Shown: positions 34,072 through 43,223, numbered from the stretch's first letter. The stretch is 64,000 nucleotides of DNA from Saprospiraceae bacterium (GCA_026129545.1 JAHCHX010000001.1:3161501-3225500), one strand, 5' to 3'. Notes: generated by a model from the sequence alone, not told the origin. Numbers and translations are program-made.

Positions 34072-34686
34072 ATGCCTAACTCGGAATTGAGCACGGAAGA
34101 AAAAATCAAGGACGCAGCAAAAAAAATCTTTTTAAAGAAAGGATTTGGCAGCGCCACCACCCGCGATATCGCGGAATGCGCCGACACGAATATAGCCTTG
34201 GTGAACTACTATTTTCGCAGCAAGGAGAAACTGTTTCAGGAAGTCTTTCGGGATAGCTTCACTGAGACTTTTATGCCCGTAACACGCATTTTAAACGACG
34301 ACTTGCCACTCGAAGTCAAAATCTACAAGTTTGTGGACCACATGACCGAGTTGCTCAAACGAGACCCGCTGCTCCCCATGTTTGTCTTGAGCGAAATGCG
34401 TGGGGAAAATTCAAAAATTTGTGAATCATTGACCGAATTGCAGCAGCAAGGCTCCAGCCGCTTTCAGGCACAACTCCAAGAAGAAGCAGAGAAGGGAAAT
34501 ATTAGAAGCACCAACTTCGAACAAGTAGAACTTAGCCTCATGGCTATGGTAATCTTCCCCTTCCTCAGCATGAATATGATAAAAATGAAAAAGAACCTCA
34601 GTACCGAAGAATTCCACCAGCTCGTGGACGAACGCAAAAAAAATATCCCCGAAATGCTCTTAACCTACCTCCGACAAAAGGGGTAA
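34072..34686 (+). CDS. TetR family transcriptional regulator
   Basis: 204 residues. The N-terminal TetR helix-turn-helix is clear (EEKIKDAAKKIFLKKGFG, ATTRDIAECADTNIALVNYY, FRSKEKLFQEVF). The C-terminal ligand domain is all helical and ends with basic KKNLSTEEFHQLVDERKKN. The ligand is unknown; Bacteroidota relatives often regulate efflux or lipid genes. The ATG at 34072 is used; the longer frame starts at TTG 34039 inside the promoter repeat. An operator-like repeat lies on its own promoter and four similar 16-mers flank the gene (33985, 34705, 35221, 35350), suggesting autoregulation and control of the downstream DUF5686 gene. Confidence 0.9.
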   Translation: MPNSELSTEEKIKDAAKKIFLKKGFGSATTRDIAECADTNIALVNYYFRSKEKLFQEVFRDSFTETFMPVTRILNDDLPLEVKIYKFVDHMTELLKRDPLLPMFVLSEMRGENSKICESLTELQQQGSSRFQAQLQEEAEKGNIRSTNFEQVELSLMAMVIFPFLSMNMIKMKKNLSTEEFHQLVDERKKNIPEMLLTYLRQKG

Positions 34687-34704
34687 TATTTTTTTGCCCC
34701 ATTA

Positions 34705-34720
34705 TTAAACAAATATTTAA
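34705..34720. promoter_or_regulatory. operator-like site S2 (TTAAACAAATATTTAA)
   Basis: Lies 18 bases after the tetR stop, at the start of the 714-base gene-free region. The following ATTTTTT is also shared with site S3: positions 34705-34727 match 35221-35243 at 21 of 23 bases. Confidence 0.5.
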
Positions 34721-35220
34721 ATTTTTTATTTAAAACGAAAAATAAACTCATCCCCCCTCGCCAAACCACATCAGTCTTGCAATCCTCTACATACGCAAAT
34801 CTTCGTATCCATTTTACGAAATACCGCTGAACAGTCGAATGTAATCCGCCCCGCACCTTTGCCTTGCAAAAACGGAGGCACCAATGCCCCCGCACCTTGT
34901 TGACTTCCCAATATGTTTTTTTCGGCCATTGCTTTTCACTGACTATTTCCACCTTCTCGCTGCACATAAACGCCCGTTCACGAGAAACAAATTGCCTAAA
35001 AGAAGCATGAGCACCACCTTTGGAAGACGAGTGCAAACACTTTCAACCAAATTAAAATTGGACATCAAGCCCCCGAAGATAAATCCATATGTTCACCAGC
35101 ATCGTACATGAGAGGCTTTCAGCAAAATTCGCCGAAAAAACAGTGCTCCTCACAAAAGAAATAGGTGAGTTGGTCTAATAACACGGCCTTTCGAGAAACT
35201 AAAAACATGCCCAAACGCTT

Positions 35221-35236
35221 TTGAACAAACATTTAA
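35221..35236. promoter_or_regulatory. operator-like site S3 (TTGAACAAACATTTAA)
   Basis: Two differences from S2. Between S2 and S3 the region (34730-35220) has no gene I can support: only short frames of low quality and no recognised RNA. Confidence 0.45.
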
Positions 35237-35349
35237 ATTTTTTGGTCAAAAAAATTTAAAAATCACACTGGGCTGCAACATTTCTCCTTTTTTGAAAGTC
35301 TATTGCTACCATTTCTAACAATTCGCTCCAACATTAGAACACCAGCATG

Positions 35350-35365
35350 TTAAACAAACTTTTAA
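35350..35365. promoter_or_regulatory. operator-like site S4 (TTAAACAAACTTTTAA)
   Basis: 36 bases before the ATG of the DUF5686 gene, where a repressor or activator would act; differs from S2 at two positions. Confidence 0.45.
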
Positions 35366-35400
35366 TCCAGCATTAAAAAACAGAACCCATCACTTTCGTC

Positions 35401-38013
35401 ATGTCTGCAATCATGGAAACTCCAACCAACGCTTTCTTCCTTCGCCTCGCCAACCTAATTTTATTTGGCTCGCTGCTTCTTTTTGCCATCCCATCTTCGG
35501 CACAAACCACCACAACTGCCAGTGGCATCGTTGTGGACGCATCCACCAGCGAGCCACTTGCTTTGGCTACCATTCGTTTTGAAGGAAAAAATGTAGGCGG
35601 CATCACCGACGCTGAGGGCCGTTTCAAGGTCGAAATCAACGAACCAGCCAATCGCCTGACAGTGACGTACATGGGCTATGAAACCGCCGTCGTCAATCTT
35701 CGCCCCGGTCAGGCCAATGCTGGGCTGAGTGTCCGCTTGGAAGAAGCCAACAATACGTTGAAGGAAGTCGTGGTGCGAAATGAAAAGTACCGAAACAAGG
35801 GCAATCCGGCGGTGGAACTTATTCAAAAGGTAATTGAACACAAATCTCAGAATCGGCGAGAGGGGTTGGATTTCTACAACTTCGAACAATACGAGAAAGT
35901 GGAGTTCGCCATCAACCACGTGGACGACCAATTGCGCAATGGGCTTTTGTTCCGCAGGATGCAATTCCTTTTCGACAATGCCGACACCAGCGCCTCAGGG
36001 GTGGTCAGTTTGCCGTTCTATCTCTACGAACGCCTTTCAGATGTTCACTACCGCAAAAGCCCTCGTGAGGAAAAAACCCTTGTAAAAGGAGAAAAGAGCA
36101 CTACCGTTCCCGGATTTTTCGATGAGCAAGGCATCTCCAGCTATGTGCAGAATATGTACCAGCAAGTGGATATCTACGACAACCGCATCAATTTGGCTAC
36201 CGTCGAGTTCGTCAGCCCGCTTGCCTCGATTTCCCCGAATATCTACCGGTTCTACATTCAGGACACTGTGACGATGAAGGAAACACAGGCGGTTCGTTTG
36301 TACTTTGCTCCACGAAACAAGTCCGACCTCGCTTTTGAAGGAAATATGTGGGTGGCACTTGATGGCTCCTACGCGGTGCGAAAAATAGAACTGGGTGTGC
36401 CAAAAGGCATTAACCTGAACTGGGTGAGCGACCTAACCGTCGAACAGGAGTTCGACTGGGTGGAATCGAATGATGGTCTTGTAGGCACCACACGAGGCTT
36501 GATGCTAAGCAATGACATCGTAGTGATGCAGTTCGGGGTTTCGAAGGACACCACCCGCCGAGGCCTCATCGGGCGCAAAACGACATCTTACCGTCAGTAT
36601 TCGCTCGGCCAGCCGATTTCCAATGGGGTGTTCAAATTCAGCGGCAACACTCGCTATGAAAAAAATGCTTCCGCCCAAAACGAGCAATTCTGGGTGGAGC
36701 ATCGTCATGTGTCACTCAGCGAAAGAGAGCAGGGCATCCAAAAAACCATTGACACCCTGAATAATCACAAGCCATTCAAACGCTTTATGACAGTAGCCCG
36801 CATCCTTTTTGAAGGTTATCACACGGTCGGGGGTGGAGGCTTTGACATTGGGCCAGTCAATACATTTTACAGTTTCAACGAGGTGGAGGGTTTTCGCGCT
36901 CGCTTCGGCGGACGCACGAATATGAGCTTCGCTCAAAACTTGCAATTTGAGGGTTATGTGGCTTACGGCACAAAAGATGAGCGCATGAAGGGCAACGCAA
37001 CTTTCACCTATTCTCTGAACAATCAACAGGTTCGGCGTTTTCCGCTCCATCAGATGAAAATATGGTATCAAGACGACGTGAAAATTCCGGGTCAGGAACT
37101 TCAATTCGTGCAAGAGGACAACTTTTTGCTTTCGTTCAAGCGTGGCGTAAACGACAAGATGATTTACAACCGCGTGCTTGGAATGGAATACCTTCGGGAA
37201 ACCCCTTCCCACTTTTCATATTCCATAACCCTTAAAACAGAGCGCCAACGCCCAGCGGGCGCACTCAACTTCCAGTATGGGGAAGTGGAAAATCTCCAAT
37301 TTGACCCTGATATTCAAACTACGGATTTTGGCGTGTTCTTGCGTTACGCCCCCAATGAGAAATTTTATCAAGGTGCCACCTATCGCACCCCGATTCTGAA
37401 CAAGTACCCTAAGTTCAGCCTTTGGTACAACCTCGGCGCCAAGGATGTGCTCGGTGGCGAACATGCATATCACTCAGTGCAAGCGAAGGTCGAAAAAGTC
37501 TTCTACACCTCGCCTTTCGGATGGTCGCAAGTCGTGTTGGAAGGCGGTCGTGTTTTTGGCACCTTGCCTTTCCCGCTTTTGAAAATCCACCGCGCCAACC
37601 AGACATACGCCTACCAATTGGAGTCGTATAATTTGATGAATTTCATGGAATTCGTGAGCGATAAGTACGCGTCAATCAATATGACACATACTTTCGGCGG
37701 ATTTTTTTTCAATCGGGTACCCCTATTGAAAAGACTGAAATGGCGTGAAGTAGTGTCATTTAAAGGACTTTGGGGAGGCCTCGATGAAACGAATCGCCCT
37801 ACCGCCGAAAATGGGTTGCTACATTTCCCGACTGCTCCGAATGGCACACCGCTGACTTATACGCTGGAAAAACAACCATACATGGAAGCCAGTGTGGGCG
37901 TGGCAAACATCTTTAAAGTACTGCGGGTGGACTATGTGCGCCGCCTCAATTATCTCGAACACCCGAACGCGCCCAGTTGGGGCATTCGCGCAAGGTTTAA
38001 AGTCGAGTTTTAG
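35401..38013 (+). CDS. DUF5686 outer-surface protein with carboxypeptidase-regulatory-like domain
   Basis: 870 residues with a Sec signal (cleavage near residue 35, IPSSAQ). Residues about 38-115 form a carboxypeptidase D regulatory-like beta-sandwich (ASGIVVDASTSEPLALATI, DAEGRFKVEI, VTYMGYET) as found before TonB-dependent receptors. The rest is the DUF5686 family, rich in alternating beta strands and ending VRRLNYLEHPNAPSWGIRA with a terminal aromatic-containing strand (ARFKVEF), as for an outer membrane beta-barrel. Function is not established; related proteins are induced by envelope or nutrient stress. Operator-like sites upstream (35221, 35350) suggest control by the TetR protein. It converges with the VOC gene, 20 bases apart. 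Confidence 0.88.
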   Translation: MSAIMETPTNAFFLRLANLILFGSLLLFAIPSSAQTTTTASGIVVDASTSEPLALATIRFEGKNVGGITDAEGRFKVEINEPANRLTVTYMGYETAVVNLRPGQANAGLSVRLEEANNTLKEVVVRNEKYRNKGNPAVELIQKVIEHKSQNRREGLDFYNFEQYEKVEFAINHVDDQLRNGLLFRRMQFLFDNADTSASGVVSLPFYLYERLSDVHYRKSPREEKTLVKGEKSTTVPGFFDEQGISSYVQNMYQQVDIYDNRINLATVEFVSPLASISPNIYRFYIQDTVTMKETQAVRLYFAPRNKSDLAFEGNMWVALDGSYAVRKIELGVPKGINLNWVSDLTVEQEFDWVESNDGLVGTTRGLMLSNDIVVMQFGVSKDTTRRGLIGRKTTSYRQYSLGQPISNGVFKFSGNTRYEKNASAQNEQFWVEHRHVSLSEREQGIQKTIDTLNNHKPFKRFMTVARILFEGYHTVGGGGFDIGPVNTFYSFNEVEGFRARFGGRTNMSFAQNLQFEGYVAYGTKDERMKGNATFTYSLNNQQVRRFPLHQMKIWYQDDVKIPGQELQFVQEDNFLLSFKRGVNDKMIYNRVLGMEYLRETPSHFSYSITLKTERQRPAGALNFQYGEVENLQFDPDIQTTDFGVFLRYAPNEKFYQGATYRTPILNKYPKFSLWYNLGAKDVLGGEHAYHSVQAKVEKVFYTSPFGWSQVVLEGGRVFGTLPFPLLKIHRANQTYAYQLESYNLMNFMEFVSDKYASINMTHTFGGFFFNRVPLLKRLKWREVVSFKGLWGGLDETNRPTAENGLLHFPTAPNGTPLTYTLEKQPYMEASVGVANIFKVLRVDYVRRLNYLEHPNAPSWGIRARFKVEF

Positions 38014-38033
38014 AGTGCCTCGCGCTCCCAAAG

Positions 38034-39095
38034 TTACTTGTCTTTCACCCTCCCTAACCCCAACGCCCTAAGCATCCATGTGGGCAAAGGTTTCTCCGGC
38101 TTACTGCGTTTGCGCAAATCGAGATACCAGCCCAACTTTTTCATTATCGGGATTTTGTGCGTCTCCACGAACTCGATAAGCGTGCCGTCAGGGTCCTCGA
38201 TATAGGAAAAATAGCCCGCCGCCTCGCCCATATCGAACGAGCCGCTCGAGTCCACCGTGAAGACGTGGCCTTTTTCGGCGCAAAACTTTTTCATCTCGTT
38301 CATGCCCGTGATATCAAAACACAGATGGATAAAGCCCAAATCGCCCCAATAGCGCTGCTCGTAGATTTTGCGCGGCTGGCGTTCGAGGCTCTGCACGAGC
38401 TCGATTTCCGTGTCGCCAAGCATTCGACTGAACGGCCCTTTGCGTTTTTCGGCGTGGCGTAGGAGTACCCGACGATAGCGGTCAAAACCACCGTCCACAC
38501 CGTGCCAATCAGTAAAATCGTCTGTCTTGTCGTACACAACTATTTCGTAGCCAAGAACTTCTGAATAAAAATTTACCGAACTGCCCATGTCGGAAACTCC
38601 GATAATGGCACCATATACACCCCCAGTCAGGTATGGCTGGCTTTTGGAAAACCAATCATATGCTTCTACGATTTCAAAAGTGTTGCCCCAAGGGTCTTTC
38701 GCAAAAAAGTGTTCTTGTCCGTCAGGGCGAGCGATAGGTGTGCTCAACATATTCACGCCGCGTTTGCGCAAGTCATGGAAACAAGCCTGGACATCTTTGC
38801 ATTTGATTTTCGCGATGAAAATACCGAGGTCGCCAAGTTGAGTCTGGAAGGCGGATGGCATGGGTGTGCGGCCGGTGTACTGCCATATTTCAAGGCCACC
38901 TCCGCCCTGTAGATTGAGCGCGAGAATAGCGTGTCGCGCCTGCGGCTGGCCGCCCGTATAAGGCAGCATCAGACCAGCCACAGCAGCTTCTTCAAAAATT
39001 GGAACATCGAAACCAAAGTGCTGCCGATACCATTTGAACGCTTCCTGAACATTGGCCACACCGACACCAACTTGCTGAATACCAGAAATAAACAT
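38034..39095 (-). CDS. VOC family protein with two glyoxalase/dioxygenase domains
   Basis: 353 residues comprising two vicinal-oxygen-chelate modules. The first (1-150) contains QVGVGVANVQEAFKWYRQHF and ends ARPDGQEHFFAKDPWGNTFE; the second (about 160-310) contains IIGVSDMGSSVNFYSEVL and ends SYIEDPDGTLIEFVETH. Metal-binding Glu/His positions are present (FEIVEAYDW, LCFD, EFVETH). Two-module members include glyoxalases and extradiol dioxygenases, but the sequence gives no clear substrate. A basic C-terminal tail (LRKRSKPEKPLPTWMLRALG) follows. A -7 element lies 47 bases before the ATG. Confidence 0.85.
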   Translation of the reverse strand: MFISGIQQVGVGVANVQEAFKWYRQHFGFDVPIFEEAAVAGLMLPYTGGQPQARHAILALNLQGGGGLEIWQYTGRTPMPSAFQTQLGDLGIFIAKIKCKDVQACFHDLRKRGVNMLSTPIARPDGQEHFFAKDPWGNTFEIVEAYDWFSKSQPYLTGGVYGAIIGVSDMGSSVNFYSEVLGYEIVVYDKTDDFTDWHGVDGGFDRYRRVLLRHAEKRKGPFSRMLGDTEIELVQSLERQPRKIYEQRYWGDLGFIHLCFDITGMNEMKKFCAEKGHVFTVDSSGSFDMGEAAGYFSYIEDPDGTLIEFVETHKIPIMKKLGWYLDLRKRSKPEKPLPTWMLRALGLGRVKDK

Positions 39096-39142
39096 GAAGT
39101 AATTGCGATTTCAAATTGTGAATTGAAGTTTTTTGAAGCAGG

Positions 39143-39150
39143 CAAAAGTA
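39143..39150 (-). promoter_or_regulatory. -7 element (TACTTTTG on minus strand) for the VOC gene
   Basis: Minus-strand TACTTTTG, 47 bases before the ATG at 39095; just downstream of the ribosomal operon terminator. Confidence 0.55.
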
Positions 39151-39184
39151 GGCTGACAAAATATGTGTGCGTCTATTTTTTGAG

Positions 39185-39229
39185 AAAAAAGAAAAGAGGC
39201 AAAACCAGCTTGTTCTGGCTTTGCCTCTT
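39185..39229 (-). terminator. rho-independent terminator of the rpsF-rpsR-rplI operon
   Basis: On the minus strand a 15-bp stem with one mismatch (39194-39208 with 39215-39229), a 6-base loop and a tail CTTTTCTTTTTTC. It lies 28 bases after the rplI stop. Confidence 0.8.
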
Positions 39230-39257
39230 ATGTAAAAACAACGCGATAGAGCGGCGA

Positions 39258-39728
39258 CTAATCTGCGGTCTCGTCTACCTCTTCTTTTTCGGCGACGACC
39301 TCAAACTTGACCTCTTGCACCACTTCTGGGTGAAATTTTACGGTAGCAGAATAGGTGCCGAGCTCTTTTACCTCGTCGGGCATTTCGATGATGCGCTTAT
39401 CTGCTTCCACGCCTAATTCTTTGAGCGCGTTGACGATGTGCTGTGCCGTCACAGAGCCAAAAAGACGTCTCGATTCGCCAGCCTTTGCAGTAATTTTCAG
39501 GGTAGTGTTGGCAATTTTTGCAGCCATTTCCCGAAGAGCAGAGACCACAGCCGCTTCTTTCTTGGCCGCTTGTTTTTTCATGCCTTCGAGTTTGGCAAGG
39601 TTCGTCTTGTTGGCCACGATAGCCAGACCTTTAGGGAGCAGGTAGTTGCGGCCATAACCGTCTTTCACTTTGACGACATCATGCTTGGCACCCACCTTTT
39701 CGATATGTTCGAGCAGAATGATATTCAT
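39258..39728 (-). CDS. rplI: 50S ribosomal protein L9
   Basis: 156 residues. The N-terminal domain has the hallmark IILLEHIEKVGAKHDVVKVK and KDGYGRNYLLPKGLAIVA, the middle is the long helix (ANKTNLAKLEGMKKQAAKKE), and the C-terminal domain contains AGESRRLFGSVTAQHIVNAL. The last residues are an acidic tail (EKEEVDETAD). L9 binds 23S rRNA near the L1 stalk and helps keep reading frame. It is third in the rpsF-rpsR-rplI operon, 97 bases after rpsR, ending with a terminator. Confidence 0.97.
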   Translation of the reverse strand: MNIILLEHIEKVGAKHDVVKVKDGYGRNYLLPKGLAIVANKTNLAKLEGMKKQAAKKEAAVVSALREMAAKIANTTLKITAKAGESRRLFGSVTAQHIVNALKELGVEADKRIIEMPDEVKELGTYSATVKFHPEVVQEVKFEVVAEKEEVDETAD

Positions 39729-39825
39729 TACTGTTGAATTTGAATGTTGAAAGATGTTGGATAGGGTTGTTGCATTCGCGTTTCAGTTGAGAAAACCGCA
39801 GAAGGCAATTCCCCCGAAACCGCTT

Positions 39826-40095
39826 TTACTTCATCAAGTCGGCCACGAAAGGCAGCATGCCCAAATGACGCGCGCGTTTGACAGCAGTAGCTACCCGACG
39901 CTGATACTTCAGGCTATTACCTGTGATACGTCGCGGCAACAATTTGCCCTGCTCGTTGATGAATTGCAGCAAAAAATCGCTGTCCTTATAGTCAATGTGT
40001 TTGATTCCAAACTTGCGGAAACGGCAATATTTTTTGCGGCGAAGCCCGATTTTCGGGTTGCTTAAAAATTTAACGTCTTCTCTTGAAGCAGCCAT
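39826..40095 (-). CDS. rpsR: 30S ribosomal protein S18
   Basis: 89 residues, with the S18 core [18 protein letters not shown], the RNA-binding [20 protein letters not shown] and the end [18 protein letters not shown]18 forms a dimer with S6 on the platform of the small subunit. It lies 127 bases after rpsF and 97 bases before rplI, the usual order. Confidence 0.97.
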   Translation of the reverse strand: MAASREDVKFLSNPKIGLRRKKYCRFRKFGIKHIDYKDSDFLLQFINEQGKLLPRRITGNSLKYQRRVATAVKRARHLGMLPFVADLMK

Positions 40096-40222
40096 AATGT
40101 GGATGTTGTTTGCTGATTGCCCAGAAGTTCAAGCCCTCATTTTATAGCGGCCTAAGCCTCTGGACCAAATTGAGTGATGGTGGTTGTCGTTTGCGTTGAC
40201 CCTGAGAGACTGTGAAGAAACC

Positions 40223-40654
40223 TTAATCTGCATCAAGGTCAACCACTTCTGGCGCGGGCACCAATTCTTCGACGGCAGCATTTTCAGCAGCGACGGGCAC
40301 CTCTTCTTTCTTCTTCTTCACCCCGATTCGGCCGTTGCGCTTGTCGTCGTTGTACTTGATGCCGTATTTGTCGAGTTTAACGGTGAGGAAGCGAAGCACG
40401 CGCTCGTTGCGCTTCAGGTTCAACTCGAACTTGGACAACCAATCAGCGGCCTCGCAGCCAAACTCAATGGTGTAATAAACGCCCGAAGAGCGTTTGTTGA
40501 TAGGGTAGGCCAGCTGCCGAATACCCATCTCGTCCACCGCTACGATAGTAGCCCCAAAACCTGTAAGTTCTTTTTGGACGTGTTCTGCTGTCGCTTTGAC
40601 TTCATCGCCCGACAGCACTGGATCTACGATGAAGGTGACTTCGTAATGTCTCAT
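40223..40654 (-). CDS. rpsF: 30S ribosomal protein S6
   Basis: 143 residues. The S6 ferredoxin-like domain is residues 1-95 (MRHYEVTFIVDP, ATIVAVDEMGIRQLAYPINK, VYYTIEFGCE, LKRNERVLRFLTVKLD). It is longer than usual by a basic then acidic tail (NDKRNGRIGVKKKKEEVP followed by NAAVEELVPAPEVVDLDAD), as in several Bacteroidota. It opens the rpsF-rpsR-rplI operon. No single-strand binding protein or dnaB gene is linked here. Confidence 0.96.
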   Translation of the reverse strand: MRHYEVTFIVDPVLSGDEVKATAEHVQKELTGFGATIVAVDEMGIRQLAYPINKRSSGVYYTIEFGCEAADWLSKFELNLKRNERVLRFLTVKLDKYGIKYNDDKRNGRIGVKKKKEEVPVAAENAAVEELVPAPEVVDLDAD

Positions 40655-40702
40655 TATCAGTCAGTTGTAAAAAAAGAAATGAACTTTTTGAAAAAACGGC
40701 TG

Positions 40703-40710
40703 CAAAAGTA
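40703..40710 (-). promoter_or_regulatory. -7 element (TACTTTTG on minus strand) for the rpsF operon
   Basis: Minus-strand TACTTTTG, 48 bases before the rpsF ATG. The 49-base space allows an S6:S18-binding leader, but I see no clear consensus. Confidence 0.55.
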
Positions 40711-40753
40711 GAAACTCGCGCCGGGATGAGCAAGGAAAGTTCAAAGTTTTCTT

Positions 40754-41842
40754 TTACGAACCTCGAATTTCGAGGCGACGACCCGACATCTGATAGTTTA
40801 CATAAAGCAATACCCCAAAAAGCAGCACAGCCCCAGCCTGATGCAACACTCCCAAATCCACAGGAATGGCACCCTGACAGTTAATAAGCGTGACAATACC
40901 CAACAACACTTGCACTAGCAATGCCGCAACTAACGCCACAACGCCAGTGCGCAGGTCGCCTGTCACGATGATTTTTCTCATTCTCCATGCGAAGTACAAA
41001 ACCATGAAAGTAAGCAGGTAAGCCGTATTTCTATGCAAGAATTGAATTAATGCCGGCATAAAGGGATTAGTGTCATAATGAATGAAACTATCCGCCACCC
41101 AATGGCTACCGTCGAGCAAGATGGCAGGGAAGTATTCTCCTTTCATATCGGGCCAAGTTGGGTAAAAAAGACCTGCTTTTGAACCTGACATCATGGCTCC
41201 AAGTGCTATTTGAAAAAATGCTATCCCTACCAGCCACCAGCCCATTCGCCTCAATGAATTGTTGGCGAAGCCTGGTGGCTGGGGCCGGTACGCAATGAAA
41301 ATGGTCCAGAGCAGATAGCCGAAAATCACCAACGCCATGCAAAGATGAAGAGTAAGGTTGTACGCATTCACCCACGGACGGTGAATCAAACCACTTGCTA
41401 CCATAATCCAGCCAAAAAAGCCTTCCAAACCAGCTAAAACAACCACCACGATTAGGTGCAACATCAACCGTCGAGACAGCATGCCTCGCCACAAAAACCA
41501 CAAGAAAGGAAAGATAAACACCAGACCCATCAACCGCGCCCACAAGCGATGGAAGTACTCCCAGAAATAAATAAATTTAAACTCACTTAGGCTCATTCCC
41601 CTGTTAATCTTTTGATATTGAGGAGTTTGTCGGTATAGTTCGAATTCCGATTCCCATTTTGCCTCGCTGAGAGGAGGGACGCTGCCTGTCACTATTTCCC
41701 AGCGAGTGATGCTCAACCCACTGCCCGTCAGCCTTGTGATGCCACCAATTACCACTTGCATGGCTATCATGCACAACCCCACGATGAGCCAAATTTTTAC
41801 TGCGCGTGGGGTGCGCTCTTCTTTCGCGTATTTCATTTTCAT
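40754..41842 (-). CDS. ctaA: heme A synthase (COX15/CtaA family)
   Basis: 362 residues with eight membrane helices. The first begins IWLIVGLCMIAMQVVIGGIT and is followed by RLTGSGLSITRWEIVTGSVP, the conserved COX15 loop; conserved His ligands appear in FWEYFHRLWARLMG, NLTLHLCMAL, FLHRNTAYLL and LHQAGAVLL. The long loop (SKAGLFYPTWPDMKGEYFP) between helices 5 and 6 is of the type shared with mitochondrial COX15. The enzyme oxidises heme O to heme A for cytochrome aa3 oxidase in the inner membrane. It stands alone here; no ctaB gene is near. ATG 41842 or 41836 (third codon) are both possible. Confidence 0.95.
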   Translation of the reverse strand: MKMKYAKEERTPRAVKIWLIVGLCMIAMQVVIGGITRLTGSGLSITRWEIVTGSVPPLSEAKWESEFELYRQTPQYQKINRGMSLSEFKFIYFWEYFHRLWARLMGLVFIFPFLWFLWRGMLSRRLMLHLIVVVVLAGLEGFFGWIMVASGLIHRPWVNAYNLTLHLCMALVIFGYLLWTIFIAYRPQPPGFANNSLRRMGWWLVGIAFFQIALGAMMSGSKAGLFYPTWPDMKGEYFPAILLDGSHWVADSFIHYDTNPFMPALIQFLHRNTAYLLTFMVLYFAWRMRKIIVTGDLRTGVVALVAALLVQVLLGIVTLINCQGAIPVDLGVLHQAGAVLLFGVLLYVNYQMSGRRLEIRGS

Positions 41843-41866
41843 CGCATTGCTTTTTTAAAAACAAAA

Positions 41867-41874
41867 CAAAAGTA
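41867..41874 (-). promoter_or_regulatory. -7 element (TACTTTTG on minus strand) for ctaA
   Basis: Minus-strand TACTTTTG, 24 bases before the ctaA ATG, at the edge of the origin-like region. Confidence 0.55.
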
Positions 41875-41904
41875 GAACCCTTCTCCTTTCCATTTTCCGC
41901 AAGA

Positions 41905-42380
41905 GCAGTATTCCCTTATAAGTTTTAATAAGTTTAAATTTCTTTGCCTTCGGCCATCATTAGGCCTGTTAGTTTGTGGATAACCTTGCAACTGTTTATT
42001 CCTTTTTCGCTTTCCATGACAGTTACCCGTTTCATGCACACATTCTCCACGCAGTTGCGTCTTTACAATCAATAGATTGTGACGTTTTTCACATCTTGTG
42101 CCGCCATTGTTTAAAAACCCTGTGTTTGATTATTCTTTGATCGCTCGTGTGTGAATCTTTGTAGCATAATCATGCCTGTACTCACACACATCGCTCTCCG
42201 TCACTCATTCGTTGGGCATAACTCGTACGCGATTGTGAGTAGGGGTGAACAACAACTGGTTTTTTCCACATCTTTCAACACATAGTTCTCATTGACCATC
42301 AAAATCGTAAGTATATTATTTTTTTTATTGTTTAAAACTTGTCGAAACAATCTGTGTTTATCCCAAAAAGCCTGAAAATG
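41905..42380. other. candidate chromosome replication origin (oriC)
   Basis: This lies in a 650-base stretch (41843-42492) with no supported gene. Three 9-mers fit the DnaA box TTWTNCACA exactly: TTATCCACA on the minus strand at 41975-41983, TTTTTCACA at 42086-42094 and TTTTCCACA at 42262-42270; TCATGCACA at 42032 misses by one. By chance about 0.04 perfect matches would be expected in 600 bases on both strands. AT-rich tracts suitable for unwinding are at 41921-41946 and 42311-42340. Genes on the left run leftward (five in a row) and on the right rightward (nine in a row). Two parS sites lie 14 kb to the right. dnaA is not in the window, which is usual for many Bacteroidota. Confidence 0.6.
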
Positions 42381-42492
42381 AATAAATTGTTAATTTTGAC
42401 CTCTCCAAAACCTAACAAGGTTTGTCTAAAAACGGAATCACTTCCTAAAAGTATTGCCAAACTCAAAACAAAAATCCCCTCATTGCGCAATT

Positions 42493-43170
42493 ATGTGTGG
42501 TCGTTACTCTTTTGCTCCCAAACCCCAACAACTCGAAGCCCGTCTGCGTGATGCGAAACGCCCAGAACTAAAAATTAGCTATAACATCGCACCGACCCAT
42601 CAAGGATATGTCATCGCCAACGATGCGCCACGCTCACTGCAGGCAATGGAGTGGGGGCTCGTGCCTCATTGGAGCGCAGATGGCAAGAACAATGGTAAAT
42701 TGATAAACGCCCGCTCAGAAGGTATCGAAGAACGACCGTCGTTTCGGGAGCCGATTCAGCGTAGGCGTTGCTTGGTGCTCGCCGACAGTTTTTATGAATG
42801 GCGCGCCGAACCCGGCGGGCGAAAAATTCCCTACCGCATCTTTTTGAAAAATGGAGACCTGTTGTTTATAGCTGGCATTTGGGATGAGTGGAAAAAGATG
42901 GGCGAGACGAGGCGAACCTTTTCTATTGTCACCACTCCACCCAATCTTGAAATGTCGGCATTGCACAACCGTATGCCCGCCATTCTGCTCACCCAAACCA
43001 TGCAAGAACATTGGTTGTCCTCCCTTCCAGCAGATGAAGTACTCACCATGCTGCGTCCAATAGCGGACGGCTCGTTGGCAATGTATCGGGTTTCCGAGAA
43101 GCTGAACAAACCCGACTACGACGAACCAGACTTGCACGACGCGCTTCCCGAACAACCAACTTTGTTCTGA
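42493..43170 (+). CDS. SRAP/YedK-type abasic-site processing protein
   Basis: 225 residues. The start is fixed by the family: ATG at 42493 gives MCGRYSF, with Cys2 exposed after Met removal to crosslink to abasic DNA through a thiazolidine link. Other SRAP marks are YNIAPTHQGYVI, MEWGLVPHWSADGK, NARSEGIEERPSF, RRCLVLADSFYEWRA (active-site Glu), and HNRMPAIL (His). YedK/HMCES protects abasic sites in single-stranded DNA at replication forks. It begins directly beside the candidate origin. The longer open frame from 42454 is rejected because it buries the cysteine. Confidence 0.95.
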   Translation: MCGRYSFAPKPQQLEARLRDAKRPELKISYNIAPTHQGYVIANDAPRSLQAMEWGLVPHWSADGKNNGKLINARSEGIEERPSFREPIQRRRCLVLADSFYEWRAEPGGRKIPYRIFLKNGDLLFIAGIWDEWKKMGETRRTFSIVTTPPNLEMSALHNRMPAILLTQTMQEHWLSSLPADEVLTMLRPIADGSLAMYRVSEKLNKPDYDEPDLHDALPEQPTLF

Positions 43171-43215
43171 AAAAATAATCTTTTGGCTCGTTTGGCTGTT
43201 ACAAGGCAAGTCCAA

Positions 43216-43223
43216 TATGTTTG
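43216..43223 (+). promoter_or_regulatory. -7 element (TATGTTTG) for the thiolase gene
   Basis: TATGTTTG ending 35 bases before the ATG at 43259. It overlaps the upstream ATG at 43217, which is therefore unlikely to be the start. Confidence 0.5.

Noticed and set aside
34730..35220. Possible small gene in the 714-base gap before the DUF5686 gene
   Set aside because: Short frames on both strands overlap each other and show no signal peptide, domain or promoter; treated as non-coding.
42339..42551. A 70-codon frame and other small frames in the origin-like region
   Set aside because: AT-rich, low-complexity product with no start context, overlapping the SRAP gene in another frame.
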